Shown here: in pieces, positions 47,065-58,641 of the stretch
Layout: each line of letters opens with the position of its first letter
Numbering within the stretch: position 1 is the first letter of the stretch
Assembly (NCBI GenBank): GCA_949592205.1
Contig: CATIUR010000004.1
Location: forward strand, 8,931,001-8,995,000
Direction of reading: 5' to 3'
Origin: Helichrysum umbraculigerum
Lineage: Eukaryota; Streptophyta; Magnoliopsida; Asterales; Asteraceae
DNA length: 64,000 bases
The notes under the pieces: generated by a model
Databases searched by the model: none
Seen by the model: the letters and a program-made list of their open reading frames with translations, nothing else
What the model was told of the DNA's origin: nothing
Translations under genes and position numbers: made by a program

Positions 47065-49955
47065 TCAAGATTCAAGATCAGTGATAGATAAAGCATGGAT
47101 CTTTTCATGCCCCACCTCATGTTCATCATCATCACTGTCTATATTCTCAGGCATGATGCGATTTTGGTAACTTCTTCGTCTAAGTACAAAGACGTTGTAG
47201 TAATAGCTCACTAACATGTCTTTTGTTTTAGAAGGAATTGCCTCAGAAGCTCTTCTCCAAAAATTGCTCATGATTTCGTGTCTTGATTTGCTTCTATCAG
47301 CCAAATCTTGTCTTGCTTTACTAACCAAGCTTTTGAATTCAGTTTCCTCTTCTAGACTCCACAATGAAACCAAGGCTTCTTCACCCATGTGGTCAAATTT
47401 CCATTTGTAAAAGAGTGGGCCGAGAATGTCTTTGACTTTCGTCCTATTCTCACTAATATGAAGCCTCACACAACCAGCAGACCCGGGAACTGGACATGAG
47501 CAAGAGCTTTGTCTCCCTTCCCCGATAACTACAAGATCCATTTCATATTTTCCAATATTATCCTCTGTTGGGGGCCACATCCGAGTACCGAGCCACTTAG
47601 GATCGCTCTCGGAAACAACACCTGTCCATTCGGGTACTTCAGCTCCTACAGCAACAATTTCTGTTTCTAGATCTTCACACATGTCATCTTGTATCTCAAG
47701 AGGTTGCAGGATTTGCAGGCTTTTCTTTACACGTTTGTTCTGAGAGGATGAACAAGACGTACAGCCTGGACATGAGCATGATTTTACGGAACTGGCCCTT
47801 TGACTGCATCTTTTTCTTTTCGATGATAGGTGAATGGGAATTGTATCGTTTTCGTACATTGAAGGATGCATCATGTGTCTTTTCTTCTGCATGTTTCAAA
47901 AGCACCAAATTTTTCCATAAATTTATATAATTAAATACTAGTATTATATATAGCTTATACGTCTAAGGACAATTTTTAATACTAGTATTATATAAAGCTT
48001 ATACGTCTAAGGAAATTAGATACTACTTTTCGGAAAACTTATAATGACAACTTTATGATGAGATAAAGCATATACGAGTCAAGATAAGCAACTTATTAAA
48101 ACCTCTAATTCTAACGTAGATGTGCTGTTTATATGTCAAAGAAAACTACAACTAAGATCCAGCGCGCCTCATTTACTAAAATTTGATATGGTCATATCAC
48201 TAAAAAAGGAAATAGCAAAACATTAAAATCAACGTCTCTTTCAATGAAATAATATTGTAATACAAGAGAGGGTTGAGCTATTACCTGAGAGCCATATAAC
48301 TTATTGTTGGAATCAATATTTCGCTTTACAGAAAGTGTCTCTTTCACCAACAAAACCTGCTTCCATACTTCGTTTCCCTTATATTTCTTCCACTTGGTAC
48401 TCTTTGGTATTCTTCCGATGTCGTCATCATGTGGATTTCTTGCAGCATTTGCTACCCAATCTAGCATTTTCGGGAAGGACAAACATTCCTCTTTTTCCGT
48501 CTTATGAGAACTACAGGATTTCTCTTTTCTCCTCTTATGAGAACCAACTACATTATTTACAATAGTCTTGGCAACGATCAACCTGTTATCGTCATTATTA
48601 TCATTGGGATCACTATTGTCAGACTGGAAACCAAGTACATCCATCGGACATAACACATCTTTATTGTTGTCATCTTTGATTCTTGAAACATTTACTTTCT
48701 TGGCAAAATTCACATTTGATAACTTTAATCTTCTGTTATCCAAGCCACAAAATTCTTCATTTATTACACTGACATTATTGATTCTTGGATACAACATTTC
48801 AGTCTTAGCCAAACCAAGATCCAAACCACCAGTTTCTCCATTATTATTGATTCTTAAAAATCCCATTTCATGTTTTGACAACGACAAAGATTCCTCTTCT
48901 TTCATCCTCTTAGAACTAAAAGATTCCTGCTTTACCATCTTCTGAGAACCAACTACATTATTAACAATAGTCTTGGCAAGGATCAGCGTATTATCGTCAG
49001 TATCACTTGTATCTTTGACATCATTATTGTTAGAATGAAGTCCATGTACATTCATCAGGCATAACACATCTCTTTTGTCATCGTCATTCATCAGACACAA
49101 CTCTAATTTTCTTTCATCCAAACCACCATATTTTTCAACTTTATCATCGACATTATTAATTCTTGAAAATCCAGTTTCAGCATTAGCCATATGAAGATCT
49201 AAACCACCAAATTCTTCATTTTTTTCATTGACATTATTGGTTCCTGGAAACTCCAATTCAGTTATAGTCAGATTAAGATCCAAACCAACAATTTCTTTAT
49301 TGTTTTCATTAACATTATTGATTCTTGATAATCCCATCTCATGTTTCGCGATATCAAGATTAGATTTTTCATCGAATTCGATAGTACATTTACCATCATC
49401 ACTAGACTCTAAAACAATACGCTTCGCCTTCTTATCGGTTTCAAATCTGACACTAGATAAAGGATAATTACACCCTTTGAACTCATGAAACAACGATTCT
49501 AATTTCTGGAGAGCACCAAGCTCCACATTATTTAATTTCGTAATTTCGAAACCTCCATGATTCAGCCACTGATCTAACTCGTTCAAATACTTGACATATA
49601 TCAATTTCAAAGCTCCCACATGTATAATATCCAACCCACATTCCTTAGCAACAAATTCCCACAATTCATTCTTCGAAACCGACTCATAATCTCCTATCTT
49701 TCTCACCACCCAAAACAATGTAAACAAATCAACCTCTACACCATCACAAAGTTTAGGTGGAGAAGCCCTAATTATATCCTTATTGAAATATAAAAGAACT
49801 TGCTCAAACAAACACCTCAATCTATCAAAACCTCTAAGTTCAACATACAAATCCGTCTTCACAGGGTATTCATCATTTCTACAAGCTTGAGAAACCTTAA
49901 CCTTACTTACATCTATGTCATTACCCAATTCAGAAAAATGGGACATATTGTACAT
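47065..49955 (-). CDS. ARID-ELM2-SANT-like chromatin protein (ARID1 type)
   Basis: Two coding exons: 48285-49955 (ATG at 49953-49955, MYNMSHFSELG) and 47065-47886 (stop TGA 47065-47067). The intron is 47887-48284 (CAG|GTAATA ... CATGCAG|AAG), phase 0, giving NNKLYGSQKKRHMMHPS. The product is 830 residues, long for the family. The N-terminus has an ARID DNA-binding region (LFTLFWVVRKIGDYESVSKN ... LKLIYVKYLNELDQWL). The second exon carries an ELM2-like block (VPEWTGVVSESDPKWLGTRMWPP) and a SANT-like region (LWSLEEETEFKSLV, FWRRASEAIPSKTKDMLVSYYYNVFVLRRR). Such proteins probably recruit histone-modifying complexes in the nucleus. The middle third is an internal duplication with LDLNL, an EAR-type motif. 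Arabidopsis ARID1 neighbours UBC6, matching the context here. Confidence 0.88.
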
Positions 49956-50627
49956 TCAAGATTCCCCCTTTTTATCTTATTTCTACAAACTACAAATAGA
50001 AGATACAAAGTGGTTCATACCCTTACAGAAAAGTACATAAATTGGTGATCAAAATTGAATCTTGAATTGTTACAGGCAACAAACAGATAGCCTCTATTAC
50101 TGTAAAGATTTTACCTTTGTACAAGTTATTGTGCCGAGCCCTTGATTTTTTTTGTCATTTATTTCCTACAAAAGAAAAGAGTCAACACAAATTGATGAGT
50201 GAGTAAAAGGGGTGTTGTGAAATCAAGGGTTTGATTGATGCAATTTGTGTGTAAAATATATTCTTTAAAAAATATAAAAATGGGGGTAGACAAGTGTTAG
50301 AGTAACAAAACAAACAGCCATGTAAACATTTTAGGAAATAATAAAAAGGGCCTGTCAACAATTACATGTGGGTATTATTTATAAATAAAATAAATTAAAA
50401 TAAAATTAAAATTAGAGTAATTTGCTTTAATTGATTAGTGGAGTAATTAATAAGGAATAGATTAGATACTCACCGACTATAATTTCAGTAGATGTAAAAC
50501 CAGAGAGATTAATATGTGGAGAGAAGAGACAGAGAGATATGGGTTTTGTTTTGTGTATTAGATTTGTGATGTGATGATGTGGGTGTGCACAAGATGTCCC
50601 ACGTTACTACTTTGTTATAAAACCTAA
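49956..50627. other. 5' leader and promoter region of the ARID-ELM2 gene
   Basis: On the minus strand a possible leader exon (about 50110-50165, after ttcttttgtag and before aaag|gtaaaatc) suggests a 5' UTR intron. No confident TATA box is seen. The upstream sequence is AT-rich and ends at the Helitron boundary (50628). Confidence 0.4.
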
Positions 50628-53178
50628 CTAGATTATAACCCGCAAAATTTGCGGGCTAATGTATGTTTTTTTTTTTAATATATATATTTTTTGCATTATT
50701 GCTTTTACACACCTTGATGATCATTGTTTTTTTTTTTTTTTTAACAGCAAAATATAAAAGGTAAAAATATTTTACAATGTTTTGATACCTATCGTAAATA
50801 TTCTACGCATGTTTGCATCAAAATTATGTAAATTGAGTCGGGCATAGGAATTGCAAGAATTATGTTATTTAAAAATATTGAATAGTTATTATGTGTTATA
50901 TGTATGTGAAATAAACAGTTAAAGAAATAAACAAAGGAAATACATTGGAATTGCCTTTTAACTAAGAAGCTTTTGGAACCAATTCTGTTTTGAATACTAT
51001 GATCCATACAAGTACAATTGATTTGTTTAGATCATAAAATTAAGCTAAAACAAAAACGTGCATACATATTCCAAATGGGTTATGATATTTATGCGCAATG
51101 TCGCATGTCAAAAATCCACTATAATAATGCTCAAAAGTGTAGACAAGTTTTAAAATCATTGGATGATTGACATGTCGTGTTCGCCCCATTTTTTTATTCC
51201 TAAAGTAAACTACTATTGGCATTACAAAGTATTGCTGATTATGCTTAAGACATGATTTGTTCGTAAACAATGGGAGAAAAAAGAGTTCGTGTCCAACTTA
51301 ACCCAACATGTCCCACTTCGAACCCGTTTCAAGAGTAGTCTTTTCCGGCACGAGTCAGTTTTGACTCATTACACAAGCACCCATGTTCTGAGCTCTAGTA
51401 AGTGTTAATGTATGAGACGCACTTACCACAACCATGAAAATATTTATAATATCCTATATATGCATTGCATTACCAGTTGGTAGGCTCATCTTCTTTTGAG
51501 AACATGAAAATGTTTATAAATTTCATTCATCGAATTAAAACAGACACATTATGAGAACATAAGTCAAAATCATGTTTTTGTAATGAACTGACAAAAATAA
51601 TAATACCAGTGACCATCAGTAGTGCCGTATAAAATCTTTATACGTGTTATAGTTTTCCAACCATATAAAATCCTAATGGATTCGACCAGTTTTGGCAAGG
51701 ATTGATAAGTTTACACTTTTTTACTGGTCATTATTAAATCCGAGTATCCGACTGAAATGTAAACATAAAAGTGTATATATTGAACTGAAATCATTCAAGA
51801 ACTCAACTCCACCAAAAGATGATAAAATGAGAGAAGATTCCGGGAGCAATGAACATACCCCATTACTCAATTTTTAGGAACACATGAAGGCTTAAAAGAC
51901 TAAGGCAATAGAAGAAACACGAATATAGGTGATTATGATCATCTTCTTTTGTATCTGCCAATCTTGTATCCTTTTCCTTCTGGTAAAAGAAACTCTACAA
52001 CAACCAAACATCAAGCATAGTCTGCATTTATAAGGTGGAAAAATGGGAACATCGATAGGGGTGGGTAATGGGTCAAAACGGGTCACGTTGAAGAGGAAAC
52101 ATTAGTGCAAGTCAAACTGTTTAGCAGCATCATCCTTGTCGTGTTTTGATAGCCCATTTTTACACATGAGTTAGATTACTCTTCGATCGTAAGCAAATGT
52201 AAGCAATTGTCAAAAGTAAGAATTGTGCATTCAAAAATTTACATGTTGCGTGCAAGATTCAAAATAGTCCAAGATATGTAACAATAACCTGTAACTGTAG
52301 GAGGTGTACATCATCAAACAGTTGTATGGAAAGTTGGGTGTTACACTATTGCACATTTTGGTTATAAATAGCAAAGTAGCACTATACTCGTTTGAGCATT
52401 TTATCAAAGTAACAAACACATAGTCATCATTTAAGTTATAATTTATATCTTTGCTAATTTCACAAGCTTGGTTCATAATACTAAAGATATCAGTTCTGGT
52501 TGACTACAACTCAAATCAATAAATGTGTTGAAAGAACTATTATTTCAACTTTCGACTTACGATAACACCATTGATTTCAAATATGTGTGTGTGTGTGTGT
52601 GTGTGTCTCATTCTACATAATCTGTAGACAAGACAATCACCAAAACTTATATAAAAACTACAGGTGTGATCTTCATGAAAGAAATGAATGAAAATTCATA
52701 TCCAATAAATCGAGTATACCTTAACATGTTTTGGCAATAGGATGTGAGTATGCAGCATATATAACTTTATGAAAATTAAACTTACTGGTGTTAACTTCAT
52801 CACCTCCCATTTGAACACACATGTTATAAATCATACTGAAACCTGAAACAGAAAAAAGAGTTCTTAATTGGAGTAATTATTTATCTAGCTTTAAAACTAT
52901 CAAACCCAAAACATTAATAAGTCACAAACCATCTTCCGTTAAAACTAACAAACCTAAAACATTAATAAGTCATAAATCACAAAAGTGTTGAATATACACA
53001 CATATATATACATAATAATATATATAGTCATATAATTGAAATATATATAACTGGACATGTTTCAAAGATTCGGTGATTGCAGGACCGAAATAGATTATTT
53101 GAATTTAAACTTGACACACCAATTTTTTCCATTATCACCTATACCCGAACCGCCCAATTTGACATATCCACCTCATAC

Positions 53179-53407
53179 CTTGAGAGTATCACCAGGTTGA
53201 AGGATGGTTGTAATGTCATTGATCTGGCTAATTAACATAGAAGCTCATTGACTCCACCGATATCAATGAAAACACCATAGGGTTTTAGGATCTGAACCAC
53301 ACCAGTGACAACAGACCCAATCCGAGCTGTGCATGACTAACAGCCCCCTGGAAATCAATAAACTTTAAATGGATGTCCTACTCAAGAAGCTCTTCTGCAC
53401 TTGAAAT
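53179..53407 (-). pseudogene. Exon fragment of plastid 30S ribosomal protein S1
   Basis: On the minus strand the piece is bounded by an acceptor-like CTCAG (53408-53410) and a donor-like AAG|GTATGA at 53179. It encodes pieces of an S1 RNA-binding domain in three frames: SSAEELLE-stop-DIHLKFIDF, then ARIGSVVTGVVQILKPYGVF, IDIGGVNELL, then ISQINDITTILQPGDTLK. That pattern matches the last S1 domains of chloroplast S1, with a stop and frameshifts. It is a captured, decayed exon inside the Helitron, not a working gene. Confidence 0.7.
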
Positions 53408-54344
53408 CTGAGAATTATCATATACATCATATTTGCATTTATAGTTATAGTATATCATGACAAGGACATCTTTATTGATTGCCACTCCATCTAAATTTTT
53501 CTTGATGGTTTGATCCGCCTCTTACTAATTTGTGCATACTAATATCTCTTCATTATACAGTTCTATCAATACCATCATCCATAATTATAAAAATATCTAG
53601 GATGAAGATATACCAATGCTCTGGAGACCTTCAAGGCAGTATCCCATGAATGCTAATTAAACAGCATCTTAGCTTCAAGATTCACATAAAAGAAACATTG
53701 ACTAAGAAACATCGACTAAGAAACAGAAGATGTTATCCTTTCCTAACAACAAAAAGAAAATGATAAACAACGTGATGAACATTCTGATTCAATTCCACAT
53801 TTAAACCAAAACCAATAAATCAAAATCAGAAGCAACTAACATGTCAGAATGGAGATACGAATGTGGATCACTACAAACTCGAAGGTCAAAGAACCTTCAT
53901 AATGACAGAAAAAATAAGAACTCAGACGATCAATTAAACATAAAGTTACAATCTTTAACTTATTATAAAGACCAAAGACTTACGTGCCCATACGCGCTAA
54001 ACGAAGAAGCAGCGCGTTATTCATTGACCTAAAAAATGTGGGAATAACGTTATATGGGTAAAAATCATAGGTTTGATTAATTAACTATAGGAAGTAAATG
54101 AGAATAAAGATTCTTACTTACTCACATTGTAATCAACGTCAAAAACAGACACGGTTGCCAATAAACGAAACACGATCATAAGAACATAAACAAATGATTA
54201 TGCTTTTCTTAATAATACTTATTTGTAATGATATATGCATGGCTTTTCCAGGTACATTAAAATTTTAACATAAGAACCGAGTGTATACCCCTTATGAAAC
54301 AATAAACTATTGACATTTGATTTTGATCTGCGGAACATGTAAGA

Positions 54345-54571
54345 GATAAGATCTTCAAACCTGTCCCATAACCGCACCAAAAAGAATCAGTCTTTGTTCC
54401 CCAATTGTGGTATCCTGTAGCTTCTGACATTCCAGGGCCTGATGGCAACATATAAATCATAATTCCAGGTTCTTTTCCTCTAAAAATACTTAAGACACCA
54501 TTTGTCAAAGCCCATTCATAAAAATCTGAATATATTATTTCTTTGATCCATCTAAATAAATTTCGAGATAC
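54345..54571 (-). pseudogene. Exon fragment of a GH127 (DUF1680) beta-L-arabinofuranosidase
   Basis: On the minus strand an acceptor-like ATTCTGCAG precedes 54571. The open frame then reads VSRNLFRWIKEIIYSDFYEW, ALTNGVLSIFRGKEPGIMIY, MLPSGPG and DSFWCGYGTGL. This is the conserved core of plant DUF1680 proteins, which remove L-arabinose from glycoproteins and cell-wall sugars. The family's WCCYGTG metal/catalytic motif reads WCGYGTG here, so the second cysteine is lost. Similarity stops after GTGLKIL. No other exons of the gene were recognised nearby, consistent with capture of one exon by the Helitron. Confidence 0.75.
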
Positions 54572-56127
54572 CTGCAGAATAACACAAAAATATAAATTGA
54601 TCAATAAAATTAAATGTGTCCATGAAAACATCGGAATACCTCTTTGGTATATTAGTGCACCATCAACATGATACTCTGTCTGCAAGGTGGGTTCAGAACA
54701 GAATTTACAGATTAACCATCAATCTGTTAGACGGAAATAAGCACAACAACTGATAAACGACACACATCGAACCACACCATGAGAGTGAATAGATGATACA
54801 TTGACATATTAAATTGCGTACTGGCATATTCAAAACAGAATTTGATCATACCATAATATTGCTGTAACAAACCACTTCAACAGAGAATCCTTAAAAAGCT
54901 TTTTGTGAGCTTCAACAAACCTGATAGTGTAAATTTATGTAAATTACCAAAAGATACGAAATTAGTTAGTAATAGTGGAACTAAATAGCAGCAAAAGAAT
55001 CTTTTATACTTGTTTAAGATTAAGAATACACACACAAATAAGTTCATAATATGCTACATGGTACTAACTTGGCTCTATCTAGACAAAAACTGTTACATTA
55101 ATTATAAAAACTCTTTTATATTAAAGAGTTATATGGCACATAACCAAAAAGATGCAAAACTCTTTACATCATTGACTTGAATTGATTAATGGTATGGGGG
55201 TTGGGGTTACCCTTCAAATTACCCTTTAAAATACATACATTATAAAGTATATTTAGGAAATCACGGTACAATACATAGGAGACTGAAAAAACACACAAAT
55301 CGCCAAAATATCTCGTTGAAACATTTTTTCAAACTCCTAACAGGCATATACATCTATCAAATAGAATCACTTATAGTCTTCCAAAAATACATGCCTTAAG
55401 AGATGGGATGTGGTTCATCAACATTGTTATCAAGCACATTAAGAATCTAAAATGCTTCAAAATTAACCAAAATTTTTAACTTCGCTTTTATACAGCGAAA
55501 GGTTACGGGCTTGTCACTTAGCAAAAAATTAAACCAGCAAGAATTTATTTTTTCAAGAATGCATTAGCTTTCGATTATATCGCTAGTGAGGATAGGAGCG
55601 ATTGGATGAACTGAATTTCAGAATTAGAATTGCATTAATTTGTTCAATTTAGGGTTTTAGATGTACAAGACGATCGATTTGAACCCAAAATCAACTCTGA
55701 TTATCATGAAAAACATTGAAATAAAAGCAAAAATTAAAGAAATAGTTGATTGAATTAATGGATGAATCAAGTATAGATTTGTACCGTATGAAACTATGAA
55801 TCAATCAAGGAAACAGATCGAAGGTATTACCAAAGAATGTCAATTTGCTAGGGTTGAGGATGTGGGCGATTTCAAATCGGTGGACAATGTCTGCTAAAAA
55901 AAGATCGTGGACATTAAAAAATTAAGTACGGATAATTAATACTCCCATTAGAGGCAATTTAGTCTTTAATACATGTCTAATACACTATTTAGGTAGTCAT
56001 TACACCTAAAACTAATCAAGGGTCAAAATTAAAAAGGCTAATTAATTAAATGGTTAGAATTAACTAATAAGGGGCTATTTTTATAATGACAACCTAATTA
56101 ACACTTTATTATAATATATAAGAGAGA

Positions 56128-56538
56128 TTTAAGGGCAACTTAGTCATTTCACTTTATTTTATAAATTTTCTTACTCCTCTCCATATAAATAACTAACTGA
56201 CAAAAACTGACGCGTCACATCAGCGTCACGTCAGCTTTTTCACCAAAACTGACGGATCCCTGCCATCAGTGCCAACCATGTCGGTTGGGAGACACAAACC
56301 GACGGATCCGTTGGGTGTGGTCTAAGTATCCATTAGAGTTTACTTTGAAGAAAACATTAAATAGTACAAAAGGTTAGAAAAAGTGGAGACACAAAATAAC
56401 AATTTTTATAGTGGTTGGATTCGGTCAAATCAATACTTCAAGGGAAAGGAAAGTGGGCAAATATGAGTAGCATAATACTACCTTTTATGTTATTTCATTC
56501 ATTATATGATGATGATATTTAATATATGATGCATTGTT
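56128..56538. other. Spacer with repeated aactgacg motifs
   Basis: 56195-56310 contains several actgacg / cgtcagt and gacggatcc motifs in both orientations, after a tataaata at about 56187. It may be the end of another DNA transposon, but I could not pair it with a second end. Confidence 0.4.
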
Positions 56539-58641
56539 TAGGGGTGAGTATGAGTCGATTTGGGTCGGTTATGACCCAAAAATGAACCCAAAACCGAAAT
56601 TTCGGTTAACGTTTTTTAGAAACCGATCGGTTTTGGTTAATAGCGGGTCGGTTAATCGGTTTTCAGGTTGTGTTCGGTTAAGCGGTTAACCATTGATTTT
56701 TATGAAATCAAACAAAAACACGAAAATGATAAGAAAAAATTACGATGAACGTGTATAAAAACATATCACCGTTTAGTTATTGTCAACAACATCCTTGTTT
56801 CTTGGTACCGTTAACGGCCAGCATATTATTTACTGAATCGCGTGCTACTACAGGAAGTTAGTTTTCTTAAGAGAAAAAGTAAAGGGAAGGGAATACCGAA
56901 TACGTAGAAAAAAGAAGAAAGCGGCTGGGGTTTGGGATGAATGGGTATTACCGTTTATTGGATTAATTGGTATAAAGGCTTATTTGGTGTCACGGGTTTG
57001 GGCTGTAAGGCCCACTAGATATGGGCCGAAAAATGAATCAATGGAAGCAGAAAACTCTAACTGCTGTAAGTATATTTAAGTATATATAATAATAAATATC
57101 ACTGTAAATAATACTAACTAGTGTAATACCCGGGCGGTGCCCCGGGAACACTATCTTTTTGTACATAAACTTATTATGTTATATAGTATTATGTTAACAT
57201 CAACAAAACCAGTAATCATTTTGAAACATCATCAATACAATAAAAATATATTCTTACAAACATATACAACTAATAAATGTAACAAACTCTTAAAACAGGT
57301 GTGAACTTTCTAATCATTATAAAAATATAAAGAGGACTACAAATAGATTACAACTCCCCGGTCGCTAAGTTTTTTGCTTTTTGTAAATTTCATCCATCAG
57401 ACTTTTATGATGTAGTATTAAATAGTAAGTGGCTTGGGTTCAAGTTTGACATGTTGATGCTATATAACTTGGGACTCCATATAAAATGGCCTATGTTCTA
57501 GATAAACTTGGCAATATGAACTTATCAACATTGAAATGCTCAATTTTGTGAGAATACCCAAAATAGTCACTGGTCCAATGGCAAGCTGGCCAATGTAGTT
57601 CTCAAATAGCTCAATCCCAATAGCTCAATTGAACTCTCTGCCAGTTCTTGACCAAATTCATTTTGCCTTCTAAAAGGAGCTGCAGCAAAAGTATTTAATT
57701 AGCAAGAGGAACATGGATAGGTAGGTTTGCTACATATGTCCATCACTCCTTTTCCAGTATGATCTCTAAATAACCATACAGTGAAGCACAGACATAAAAA
57801 GATACATATACATCATGATATTGAGACGAAGGTAAGCCTTGAAGCTCAATATAGAGCTGTTGCTTTGGACCCAAATTTGTAGCGTAATGTCATAAAAGGG
57901 TTAAATCTCCCAGGACTACATTTGATTTTTACACCTAACGTTATTTACATCTACCAACTCATATAATAGACGTACTACTTTAGCCACTTGATTGATTCTT
58001 CAACCAAACACAGAAGAAACTATATACATTGGTAAAAAAACATGATCAAAACCACTGAAACATCATGTGCTGCAAGATGAAAACATTATAAATATCTATG
58101 ATTGCAGCAACAAATGTAACTTTATTTAAATCATAAATAATACTAATAATAATAATACTCCATTATTCACCTTATACTCATTCAACAACTTTAAGCTACT
58201 TTGATAAAAAGACAAAATCTAATCAAACATACATAATTGTGTTTGTTACTATATGTTTTAATGAGTTATGGGGTTGATCTTATATGTTACTATATGTTTT
58301 AATAAGTTATGGGGTTGATCTTATATGGTTCATCTGGAAAAATAAAGCAATAAAAAGGATTAACTTTAGCTTTGAAACAATTTATGTCGATTTTGTGAAA
58401 CATGATTGTCATTAAAAATTAATATAATGGAAGAGAGTACAAGAAGCTTACTTGGAAACCGTAAGCAGCAATGCTATTAGCATCCCATTTTGAAACCTGA
58501 ACAACAAAGGGCATATAAAATAAAAATACCCAGCCAATTATCAAATTAGCTATATGTATCAAATGCTTGAGATGCTACATCAACAACCAGCAGACACCCC
58601 ACATCAAGAACTATTTAACTAATGAGATTTCATTAACTTAA

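Larger units (their letters stand above)
50628..56127 (-). mobile_element. 5.5-kb Helitron carrying host gene fragments
   Basis: On the minus strand it starts after A (complement of 56128) with TCTCTCTTATATATTATAAT. It ends with the hairpin CCCGCAA-att-TTGCGGG, then ttataatCTAG (50628-50631) and T. The 5' 200 bases have the AT-rich, low-complexity look of plant Helitron ends. There is no Rep/helicase gene, so it is non-autonomous. It contains at least two exon fragments on its own strand: plastid ribosomal protein S1 (53179-53407) and GH127 (54345-54571). A possible exon at about 52787-52843 reads FSMIYNMCVQMGGDEVN, which I cannot assign. No second copy is in the window to give an empty site. 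Confidence 0.65.

Noticed and set aside
48304..49467. Several plus-strand open frames opposite the ARID-ELM2 gene
   Set aside because: They are antisense shadows of the real exon.
53630..53690. Possible extra S1 exon (SWDTALKVSRALVYL)
   Set aside because: It does not match the S1 domain pattern and has no splice borders, so it was not added to the S1 fragment.
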